Source of the DNA: a bacterium | Lineage (GTDB): Bacteria; JAHJDO01 | DNA: 7,755 bases | Direction of reading: 5' to 3' | Assembly (NCBI GenBank): GCA_030671985.1 | Contig: DAOVHI010000063.1 | Span: 1-7,755, forward strand | Shown here: positions 1-4,761 of the stretch, one piece after another | Position numbering within the stretch: position 1 is the stretch's first letter | How the letters are laid out: each line of letters starts with the position of its first letter | Position numbers and translations under genes: made by a program | The notes under the pieces: model-generated | What the model saw: the letters and a program-made list of their open reading frames with translations, nothing else | What the model was told of the DNA's origin: nothing | The model's database searches: none

Positions 1-1
1 A

Positions 2-301
2 ATAAGAAATGGTGCGAAACTAGTTAAGAATGTTGAGTATATAGTTTCGGAACTCCAGCCGGCAACGTATGCGAATAAAATAGTGCGTAAAAAAACAGGA
101 AAGAACATATCTCTAAAGCCGGCGAATCTATCTCCTGAAGAAAAGAAGATATATGATGCTCTGTCTGATGAACCAGTTCATATAGATAAGATTATGGATA
201 AGACGCAATGCTCAATAGGCGCTCTATCGCAGATTCTCTTGACCTTGGAGCTTAAAAAGATTATAAAGCAAATTCCGGGAAAAATGTTTATAAGGATATA
301 A
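2..301 (+). CDS. dprA: DNA-processing protein DprA, C-terminal part (5' end outside window)
   Basis: DprA binds single-stranded DNA and helps load RecA during natural transformation, in the cytoplasm. The reading frame is open from the window edge, so the gene starts upstream. The first visible residues, IRNGAKLVKNVEYIVSEL, match the end of the Rossmann-like DprA core, where family members read roughly 'N-LI-GA-LV---DI-EL'. The last 60 or so residues fit the DprA winged-helix tail: 'SPEEKKIYDAL', then 'HIDKIMDKTQCSIGALSQIL', then 'LELKKIIKQIPGKMFI'. The ATG at 83 is internal and not the true start. The stop at 299-301 lies 3 nt before topA, and dprA-topA adjacency is common in bacteria. The topA ribosome binding site sits inside the last dprA codons, so the two genes are probably co-transcribed. 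The family call is firm; nothing can be said about the missing N-terminal half. Confidence 0.9.
   Translation: MRNGAKLVKNVEYIVSELQPATYANKIVRKKTGKNISLKPANLSPEEKKIYDALSDEPVHIDKIMDKTQCSIGALSQILLTLELKKIIKQIPGKMFIRI
292..296 (+). promoter_or_regulatory. Ribosome binding site of topA inside the dprA end
   Basis: AAGGA lies 8 nt before the topA ATG at 305 and within the last codons of dprA. It supports the chosen topA start and suggests that translation of topA is coupled to dprA. Confidence 0.6.
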
Positions 302-304
302 AAC

Positions 305-2404
305 ATGGCTAAATCACTTGTCATTGTTGAATCGCCTGCGAAGGCGAAAACGATTAACCGCTATTTGGGTTCGGGTTTTGTTGTAAAATCATCCATGGGG
401 CATATTATCGACTTGCCTGCAAAAGAATTCGGAGTAGACCTTGAGCATGATTTTAAACCTAAGTATGTTACCATAAAGGGCAAACAAAAAATCCTGAATG
501 AACTGGCTGCGCAGGCACGAAAATCTAATACAATCTATCTTGCGACTGACCCGGACAGAGAAGGAGAAGCAATATCCTGGCATTTGAAAAATTCAATATG
601 CAAGGATAAAAAAGTCTTTCGCGTTCTTCTTCCTGAAATTACCTCATCTTCGGTAAAATCCGCTTTTGATAATACGCTGGATATTAAAATGGATAAGGTG
701 AATGCTCAGCAAGCTAGAAGAATTCTGGACAGGGTTGTAGGATATAAGATCAGTCCCGTTTTATGGAAGAAAGTTGGAAAGAACTTAAGTGCCGGAAGAG
801 TTCAGTCTGTTACCGTCAGAATTATAATTGACAGAGAAAGAGAGATTGAAAAGTTCAAGCCCGAAGAGTATTGGTCGATAATAGCTGATCTTAAAACTTC
901 TGCCAATGGAAGCTTGAAGGCGAAGTTATCTAAGCTTAAGGTTACAAATAAGGCGCAGGCTGACAAAATAGTTGAAGATGTTGAAAATGCGGAATTTGCC
1001 GTATCTAAGACAAACATAAAAACTCAGAAAAGATCAGCTTCTCCTCCATTTATAACAAGCAGGCTTCAGCAGGAAGCAAGTTCAAAATTGCATTTTTCAT
1101 CTATGAGAACGATGAGAATTGCGCAGCAACTCTATGAAGGGATTGAAACGGGTAAAAGCACAGCAGGATTAATTACTTATATGCGTACAGATTCTGTACG
1201 CGTATCGGCGGAGGCTCTTAAAGCAGTAAGGAATTACATAAAAAATAAATACGGAGAACAGTATCTGCCGCCTAAATCTAATTTTTATAAAAGTAAAAAA
1301 AGCGCTCAAGACGCGCATGAGGCAATTCGCCCGACAAGCACTTCAAGAGATCCTGAAACAATTAAAAAATTTCTTACAAATGATCAGTTTAAATTATACA
1401 AACTTATATGGAATAAATTTGTTGCAAGCCAGATGTCGCCTGCAATTATTCAGTCCACAGCAGTAGAGATTAAAGCAGGTAACTATATTTTTACAGCTTC
1501 AGGATCAACTGTCCTATTTTTAGGATATATGGCAATCCGCGAAAATGATACTAAAAAGAACGAGCCGGAACTGCCTCTGCTAAAAGAGTGGGATATACTG
1601 AAATTACTAAAGCTGTTACCTGAACAACACTTTACAAAGCCGCCTTCTAGATATACGGAAGGCACCTTAATACGTGCGTTGGATGAGAAAGGCATAGGAA
1701 GACCCTCAACTTATGCGCCGACAATCAACACCATACAGAACAGAAAATACGTAACAAAGATAAAAGGATTCTTTCATCCTACAAATACAGGAGTACTTAC
1801 AAATAATTTTTTAATTGAAAAATTCTCTGACATTCTTGATATAAAGTTTACCGCAGATATGGAATCCTTTCTGGATCTGATTGAAAACGGTGAAAAAAAC
1901 TGGATTGATGTGCTCAAGCAGTTTTATGCGCGTTTTGAAAAGGATATTACACAAGCTGAAACTCCGGAAAAGACCGATGTGAAATGCGAGAAATGCGGAA
2001 AGTCTATGGTTATTAGATGGAGATTCGGCAAAAAATTCTATGCGTGCACTTCATTTCCAGAATGCAGACAAACAAAAGCTATTGAAAATGATGATCCGTT
2101 GATAAAAGATATATCTCCGCAAGAGACAGAACATAAGTGCGAGAAATGCGGAAGCTCTATGCTGATAAGAACATCCAGAAGAGGGCCGTTTCTGGCATGC
2201 AGCGGCTATCCTAAATGCAAGAACACAAAGAGCATTGATAAGGAAGGAAAGATCGTAGAAAGGAAGCCCCCTGAAGAATCGGATCAGGTCTGCGAAAAGT
2301 GCGGTAGCAAAATGCTGATAAAAACAAATCGGCGGGGACAAAAATTTCTAGCATGCGGCGGCTATCCTAAATGTAAAAACGCAAAGCCTCTGCCAAAATC
2401 ATAA
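305..2404 (+). CDS. topA: DNA topoisomerase I (type IA), three C-terminal zinc ribbons
   Basis: TopA relaxes negative supercoils through a transient 5'-phosphotyrosine single-strand break. The 699-residue protein appears complete. The Toprim domain spans about residues 1-115, with 'VIVESPAKAKTI' carrying the catalytic Glu9, and 'DPDREGE' carrying Asp82, Asp84 and Glu86. The active-site tyrosine is Tyr292 in 'TYMRTDS', with the usual Arg294 two residues on. 'GRPSTYAPTI' near residue 460 is the conserved helix-and-loop signature of the core. The tail carries three four-cysteine zinc ribbons: Cys561/564/581/587, Cys612/615/632/638 and Cys663/666/684/690. The last two are close to each other in sequence, which suggests duplication. 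The ATG is supported by AAGGA 8 nt upstream and by the standard 'MAKSLVIVESP' N-terminus. It follows dprA by 3 nt. A hairpin with a T-run starts about 40 nt after the stop. No catalytic residue looks damaged. Confidence 0.98.
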   Translation: MAKSLVIVESPAKAKTINRYLGSGFVVKSSMGHIIDLPAKEFGVDLEHDFKPKYVTIKGKQKILNELAAQARKSNTIYLATDPDREGEAISWHLKNSICKDKKVFRVLLPEITSSSVKSAFDNTLDIKMDKVNAQQARRILDRVVGYKISPVLWKKVGKNLSAGRVQSVTVRIIIDREREIEKFKPEEYWSIIADLKTSANGSLKAKLSKLKVTNKAQADKIVEDVENAEFAVSKTNIKTQKRSASPPFITSRLQQEASSKLHFSSMRTMRIAQQLYEGIETGKSTAGLITYMRTDSVRVSAEALKAVRNYIKNKYGEQYLPPKSNFYKSKKSAQDAHEAIRPTSTSRDPETIKKFLTNDQFKLYKLIWNKFVASQMSPAIIQSTAVEIKAGNYIFTASGSTVLFLGYMAIRENDTKKNEPELPLLKEWDILKLLKLLPEQHFTKPPSRYTEGTLIRALDEKGIGRPSTYAPTINTIQNRKYVTKIKGFFHPTNTGVLTNNFLIEKFSDILDIKFTADMESFLDLIENGEKNWIDVLKQFYARFEKDITQAETPEKTDVKCEKCGKSMVIRWRFGKKFYACTSFPECRQTKAIENDDPLIKDISPQETEHKCEKCGSSMLIRTSRRGPFLACSGYPKCKNTKSIDKEGKIVERKPPEESDQVCEKCGSKMLIKTNRRGQKFLACGGYPKCKNAKPLPKS

Positions 2405-2406
2405 GC

Positions 2407-2616
2407 ATGAAAAAGCTTCTTCTTCATTATTGCTGGGTAACTAAAGCTCAGAGAGCTGAGTTTTTTCCCATAGTGACAGTAGTCTTTGCTTTCGGAGTTT
2501 TTGGAGTATATTCATTCATAATAATCAGAAAACTCATTATGGAATTGGCAAGGCACAGCAACATAAGGAAAGAAGAAGGAAGGATAAAGAAGGATAAAGG
2601 GGTCAACTCCCTTTAA
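2407..2616 (+). CDS. Doubtful small membrane ORF ending inside the hairpin repeat
   Basis: This 69-residue ORF begins 2 nt after topA. It has one hydrophobic stretch (about residues 20-41, 'FPIVTVVFAFGVFGVYSFII') followed by a basic, Lys/Arg/Glu-rich tail. I recognise no family. Several signs weigh against a functional gene. No Shine-Dalgarno sequence precedes the ATG, a probable terminator hairpin with a T-run lies within codons 13-20, and the last residues (KGVNSL) together with the stop codon come from the 28-nt repeat at 2594-2621. The residues before the repeat could be the start of an older membrane-protein gene cut short by the element. They could equally be a chance open frame. If it is real, topA read-through would be its only obvious source of transcript. 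Confidence 0.3.
   Translation: MKKLLLHYCWVTKAQRAEFFPIVTVVFAFGVFGVYSFIIIRKLIMELARHSNIRKEEGRIKKDKGVNSL
2443..2466 (+). terminator. Probable Rho-independent terminator after topA
   Basis: CTCAG (2447-2451) and CTGAG (2456-2460) form a five-pair stem with loop AGAG, followed directly by TTTTTT (2461-2466). Outer A-T pairs and one G-T pair can lengthen the stem to about nine pairs. It lies about 40 nt after the topA stop, where a dprA-topA transcript would end. The GC content of the stem is modest, so strength is uncertain. It overlaps the doubtful ORF at 2407-2616. Confidence 0.5.
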
Positions 2617-2621
2617 TCTTG
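2594..2621 (+). repeat. REP-like hairpin repeat, copy A (left end of RAYT unit)
   Basis: The core AAAGGGGTCAACTCCCTTT (2596-2614) folds into a seven-pair stem, including one G-T pair, with loop TCAAC. It is followed by AATCTTG. All 28 bases are identical to copy C at 4203-4230, and the core is inverted in copy B. Read in the upstream ORF frame it encodes KGVNSL and then TAA. Its last bases, TTG, form the start of a -35-like box for the transposase. Confidence 0.85.
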
Positions 2622-2647
2622 ACATATAACAATCTGCCTGATACCAT
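2619..2647 (+). promoter_or_regulatory. Candidate transposase promoter, likely leaderless start
   Basis: TTGACA (2619-2624) is a perfect -35 box. It is followed after 17 nt by TACCAT (2642-2647), a weak -10 that matches TATAAT at four of six positions. Transcription would begin close to 2654, which is the transposase ATG itself. No Shine-Dalgarno sequence is visible between the repeat and the ATG. The first half of the -35 belongs to the repeat and the second half to the element interior. Confidence 0.4.
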
Positions 2648-2653
2648 AGTTGC

Positions 2654-3316
2654 ATGCCAAGACAAGTACGAATAATCATACCGCATGAAGCTCATCATGT
2701 AACTCAACGTGGAAATTATCGTCAAGAGATATTTGAAGAAGAAGAAGATTTTAAACAATATCTTACGTGGCTTAAAGAATATTCAAGAAAATGCAAAATT
2801 GATATTCTTGCTTATTGCTTGATGACTAATCATGTGCATATTATTGGAATTCCAAACGATAAAGAATCTTTTGCAAAGGCATTCAATAGTCTTGCTATGA
2901 GATACTCACAGTATATAAATCGCAAAAGAGAATCATACGGTCATGTATGGCAGGGGAGATACTTTTCATGTGTCTTAGATGAAATATATCTATATCGTGC
3001 AATTCGGTACGTAGAACAAAATCCGGTAAGAGCAAAGATGGTAGAAAACGCATGGGATTATAAATGGTCAAGTGCGAGAACACATGTAGGAATAGAAGCA
3101 GATTCAACTATTCTACTGAAGAAGACATTTAATATGGATACAGAGGAGTGGAGACAGTATTTAAAAGAAGTTGATGAAGAAGCAGATAAAGAGGTGAGGT
3201 TAAAGACAAAAAGAGGTCTAGTAGCAGGAACAGAAGCATTTATCGAAAAGTTAGAGAAAAGATTGAAACGTTCACTAAAATGTTTAGGTCCTGGCAGACC
3301 TAAAAAAGGGAGTTGA
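2654..3316 (+). CDS. REP-associated tyrosine transposase (RAYT, Y1_Tnp/TnpA-REP family)
   Basis: This is a single-strand DNA nuclease/transferase of the HUH superfamily, expected to recognise and cut hairpin repeats such as those flanking it. The 220-residue protein appears complete. The N-terminus 'MPRQVRIIIPHEAHHVTQRGN' is standard for the family. The HUH metal-binding pair is His60 and His62 in 'LMTNHVHIIGIP'. 'YGHVWQGRYFSCVLD' is the family's W-GR-F segment. The nucleophile is probably Tyr119 in 'IRYVEQNPVRAKMV', aligned with the catalytic tyrosine in the YIYINP segment of E. coli TnpA-REP. A basic tail, 'RGLVAGTEAFIEKLEKRLKR' followed by 'GRPKKGS', is typical of the longer RAYT subgroup. 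The TGA stop lies inside the right-hand repeat. No frameshift or missing key residue is seen, so the enzyme could be active. Confidence 0.93.
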   Translation: MPRQVRIIIPHEAHHVTQRGNYRQEIFEEEEDFKQYLTWLKEYSRKCKIDILAYCLMTNHVHIIGIPNDKESFAKAFNSLAMRYSQYINRKRESYGHVWQGRYFSCVLDEIYLYRAIRYVEQNPVRAKMVENAWDYKWSSARTHVGIEADSTILLKKTFNMDTEEWRQYLKEVDEEADKEVRLKTKRGLVAGTEAFIEKLEKRLKRSLKCLGPGRPKKGS

Positions 3317-3325
3317 CCCCTATTT
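3303..3325 (-). repeat. REP-like hairpin repeat, copy B (right end, inverted)
   Basis: On the minus strand the core reads AGGGGTCAACTCCCTTT (17 bases identical to copies A and C), preceded by AAAT instead of ATAA and followed by TTT. The minus strand can fold as A and C do, with one internal mismatch next to the stem base. On the plus strand the G-T pair becomes A-C and does not pair, so the fold is strand-biased. The last codons and TGA stop of the transposase lie within it. Confidence 0.8.
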
Positions 3326-3335
3326 ACCTATTTAC

Positions 3336-3473
3336 TGGCTAAAAATAGGGAATCCATATGTAATAGGAGCAGGTGTAGGGCTTGTTTTATGGGAAGTGTG
3401 GGGATACAAAGAACTTATAAGAAAAATAAAAAAACTTTGGAAGAAGACTGTTGTGGCTCCACTTTGCAAGTAG
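3336..3473 (+). pseudogene. Remnant C-terminal tail with one hydrophobic segment
   Basis: Directly right of the transposon a frame without a credible start reads WLKIGNPYVIGAGVGLVLWE, followed by about 25 mostly basic residues ('YKELIRKIKKLWKK') and a TAG stop. The glycine-rich hydrophobic run followed by a basic tail resembles the end of a membrane or RHS-type protein whose 5' part is gone. The frame stays open leftward into repeat B, consistent with loss or displacement of the front by the element. I cannot name the family. The RHS link is an inference from the YD-repeat scrap 0.6 kb downstream. Confidence 0.3.
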
Positions 3474-3531
3474 TGATCCGCAGCTATCTATATCTGATGA
3501 GCAAAGAGTATATTTGTTTAAACAATTAAAC

Positions 3532-3540
3532 AGGAGGAGG
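3532..3540 (+). promoter_or_regulatory. Strong Shine-Dalgarno of the two-TM small protein
   Basis: AGGAGGAGG ends 7 nt before the ATG at 3548. It is the strongest ribosome binding site in the window and the main argument that the following small ORF is a real gene. Confidence 0.65.
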
Positions 3541-3547
3541 CAAACAT

Positions 3548-3826
3548 ATGGAACTAAATAAAAAAGAAAGAAAATTATTATCTAAACTTAATAAGATGTG
3601 TAAGAGAAAAAGGCAATGGTATTCCGTCATAGTTTTAATGTTGTTTGTGTCCATCATATATTTGTTAATATTTATAAACTCAAGAGAAGGAGAGCACCTG
3701 TTAATGTCAATACTCTTTTTTTTCATGTCGCTATATGCATTAGATACGTTGAAAGTCGCACAATTATTAAAGAAGATTTATTCTATTAATCTTGATAAAA
3801 ATATTTCAACAAATTCATCTTCTTAA
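3548..3826 (+). CDS. Small protein with two predicted transmembrane segments, unknown function
   Basis: This is a 92-residue protein of no family I recognise. It begins with a short, strongly basic cytoplasmic-type segment ('KKERKLLSKLNKMCKRKRQW'). A first hydrophobic helix follows (about residues 24-44, 'WYSVIVLMLFVSIIYLLIF'), then a short charged turn (SREGEH) and a second hydrophobic helix (about 51-69). The tail is polar and Ser/Asn-rich. By the positive-inside rule the N-terminus should face the cytoplasm. An excellent AGGAGGAGG lies 7 nt upstream, unlike neighbouring ORFs. Its place between RHS-like scraps makes a small membrane immunity or accessory protein possible, but nothing in the sequence shows it. 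It stands alone on its strand between two degraded stretches. Confidence 0.55.
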   Translation: MELNKKERKLLSKLNKMCKRKRQWYSVIVLMLFVSIIYLLIFINSREGEHLLMSILFFFMSLYALDTLKVAQLLKKIYSINLDKNISTNSSS

Positions 3827-3839
3827 CTCATAATTCAGA

Positions 3840-3869
3840 GTGACATAACGCTTAATTATTGACTAAAAT
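3840..3869 (+). promoter_or_regulatory. Candidate sigma70-type promoter before the chimeric ORF
   Basis: GTGACA (3840-3845, five of six matches) and TAAAAT (3864-3869, five of six) are separated by 18 nt. The predicted start is near 3876, leaving a leader of about 17 nt that holds AGGAAAA before the ATG at 3893. In such AT-rich sequence a chance match is possible. Confidence 0.3.
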
Positions 3870-3892
3870 TTTGAATTTGACAGGAAAACTAA

Positions 3893-4225
3893 ATGCCACG
3901 AACCAACCTCGCTCTAAAACTCAAAGATTTTGAAGAAGATTATTGCTCCCCTTATATTGTAGATAATTTCTACAACACCCTACCTGACAACATTGTTCAA
4001 TTTCCTATTTCAAAAACGAACGATGATATAAATCAATTGAGCGGTGAAGTTAAGGCAGACAGCGCCGCTCAGGAGCTTTACAGCTACAACTATAGCTTTG
4101 ATGCCGTAGGCAACAGACTCAATCTAAACAAGAACGTAGCTCCTTCAGCCACTAATATTCCCAATCCAGGCTTCTGGGATATGCCGAACTCAACATATTT
4201 TAATAAAGGGGTCAACTCCCTTTAA
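3893..4225 (+). CDS. Chimeric ORF: unknown N-terminal module + YD/RHS-repeat scrap + repeat-derived tail
   Basis: The 110-residue frame looks assembled from pieces. Residues 1-39 ('NLALKLKDFEEDYCSPYIVD' and what follows) form a module I do not recognise but which recurs in the ORF at 4265. Residues about 46-79 contain 'ELYSYNYSFDAVGNRLNLN', a recognisable single YD repeat of the RHS/wall-associated type, normally found in long tandem arrays in large surface or toxin-delivery proteins. Residues 105-110 (KGVNSL) and the TAA stop come from hairpin repeat copy C. A modest ribosome binding site (AGGAAAA) precedes the ATG. A full RHS protein would be many times longer, so this is best read as a fragmentary, recombined locus. 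Whether it is expressed is unknown. Confidence 0.4.
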   Translation: MPRTNLALKLKDFEEDYCSPYIVDNFYNTLPDNIVQFPISKTNDDINQLSGEVKADSAAQELYSYNYSFDAVGNRLNLNKNVAPSATNIPNPGFWDMPNSTYFNKGVNSL

Positions 4226-4230
4226 TCTTG
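4203..4230 (+). repeat. REP-like hairpin repeat, copy C (solitary)
   Basis: This copy is identical over 28 bases to copy A and in the same orientation, but has no transposase gene attached. Similarity stops at both ends: ATAAAGG begins it, and after AATCTTG the flanks differ (GTAAG here, ACATA in copy A). It therefore looks like a mobilised or left-behind end unit. As with copy A, it gives the ORF running into it the residues KGVNSL and a TAA stop. Confidence 0.85.
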
Positions 4231-4264
4231 GTAAGAGATAAAAGAAAAAAAACAAACAAGCTAA

Positions 4265-4426
4265 ATGATAATTGGTAATCTCGCGTTAAAACTAGAAGAT
4301 TTTGAAGACGATTACTGCTATCCTCATCTTGTAAACGATTACGAAGAAAATCTGCCATTTCAAGAATTGAAAATCGTACTGAAGACATTAAAGTTTCCAC
4401 TCTTGAGAGAGTTGCTACCGCGTTAA
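4265..4426 (+). CDS. Short ORF carrying the second copy of the unknown N-terminal module
   Basis: This is a 53-residue frame, of which about residues 1-31 align with the start of the ORF at 3893. Both have N-L-A-L-K-L at residues 5-10, then D-F-E, D-Y-C, P and V at equal spacing, then L-P. The bases just before both ATGs also match (CTAAATG). Over the 16 codons from N5, 13 residues are identical. Five of the eight codon differences are synonymous, which suggests the shared stretch was once kept as protein. After residue 31 the frame no longer resembles anything and ends at 4426, while another frame continues as an XRE-protein end. No Shine-Dalgarno sequence is obvious. It is probably a relic. 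Confidence 0.35.
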   Translation: MIIGNLALKLEDFEDDYCYPHLVNDYEENLPFQELKIVLKTLKFPLLRELLPR

Positions 4427-4455
4427 ACAAGCATTTGAAAATTAGTTTATCTTAG
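4348..4455 (+). pseudogene. C-terminal remnant of an XRE/HTH (HigA-like) antitoxin or regulator
   Basis: In a frame different from the ORF starting at 4265, the sequence reads KSAISRIENRTEDIKVSTLE, then RVATALNKHLKISLS and a TAG stop. This is the second half of an XRE-type helix-turn-helix: the end of the recognition helix (SAISRIE), the turn, and the 'STL-R-A-AL---L-I' helix found in HigA-like antitoxins and Xre regulators. The first half of the domain is missing; upstream in this frame the sequence is unrelated. The join with the unknown module lies near 4351-4359. No intact partner toxin gene is seen nearby. The family call rests on motif pattern only. Confidence 0.5.
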
Positions 4456-4761
4456 AAATCATTGCCGCATTATCTACTAAGAAATGGCTGGTAAAGAGCT
4501 CAATCTCAGAATTCTCCTTGACTTTAAAACCCTCCAAATATAGAATCAATTTAAGTGTAGTTTAACAAGAATATTTATTTAACTAACCGTAGGTGAAGCT
4601 ATAAAGATCGTCGGATTTTTCTAAATATTTAGTAGAAATAGTAATATGAATTCATGGAGATTTATAAAGATTAAAAAGAGGAAGAAGCAAAAATACTAAA
4701 GCATAAGAAGAATCTGATGTGTGTAGCTCCTGCGTGTTTACTATAAGGGGGTAACAGCATT
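4456..4761 (+). other. Intergenic region and probable 5' leader of rny
   Basis: This AT-rich stretch of about 300 nt contains no credible gene. It holds the candidate promoter at 4518-4546, a leader of about 200 nt, and the rny ribosome binding site AAGGGGG (4745-4751, 10 nt before the ATG). I see no tRNA, no convincing riboswitch and no strong hairpin in it. Confidence 0.5.
4518..4546 (+). promoter_or_regulatory. Candidate sigma70-type promoter of the rny operon
   Basis: TTGACT (4518-4523) and TAGAAT (4541-4546) each match consensus at five of six positions and are separated by exactly 17 nt. It is the best promoter match noticed in the window and lies between the last accessory remnant and rny. 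Start of transcription would be near 4553, giving an rny leader of about 209 nt. Confidence 0.5.

Larger units (their letters stand above)
2594..3325 (+). mobile_element. RAYT (IS200-like, REP-associated) transposon unit with inverted hairpin ends
   Basis: A complete Y1-type HUH transposase gene is bracketed by two inverted copies of one small palindromic repeat. The left copy is at 2594-2621 and the right copy is at about 3303-3325 on the minus strand; 17 bases are identical between them. This arrangement, with a single RAYT gene between inverted REP-like hairpins and no long terminal repeats, is the known layout of REP-associated transposase loci. RAYTs are usually single-copy domesticated relatives of IS200/IS605 TnpA that bind and cut REP hairpins. 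Boundaries are set by the repeats only. I see no target-site duplication, as expected for this enzyme class. A third, solitary left-type repeat lies downstream at 4203-4230. Confidence 0.7.

Noticed and set aside
83-85. ATG at 83 considered as the start of a small separate gene
   Set aside because: The frame is open to the window edge and the residues before it match the DprA core, so the ATG-like codon is internal.
2051-2341. 96-residue minus-strand ORF opposite the TopA zinc ribbons
   Set aside because: It arises from the complement of repeated Cys/Gly/Lys codons; the plus-strand zinc-ribbon cysteines are unmistakable.
1985-2374. Similar CEKCG-coding blocks, considered as a DNA repeat array or CRISPR-like structure
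   Set aside because: They are three zinc-ribbon domains of TopA; similarity is at protein level with irregular spacing and no spacers.
2581-2600. Tandem AGGATAAAG direct repeat next to the left end, considered as a target-site duplication
   Set aside because: The second unit overlaps the hairpin repeat, no matching copy lies at the right end, and HUH Y1 transposases do not make target duplications.
2594-2621. Hairpin repeat considered as a Rho-independent terminator
   Set aside because: The T-run after the stem is only three bases and the unit is repeated elsewhere with strict sequence conservation, which fits a REP-like element better.
4212-4430. 72-residue minus-strand ORF through the module/XRE region
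   Set aside because: It ends inside hairpin copy C and reads antisense to two frames with recognisable similarity; no start signal is seen.
4456-4761. Search for a tRNA, small RNA or riboswitch in the rny leader
   Set aside because: No cloverleaf, no known riboswitch core and no strong stem-loop could be recognised by eye.
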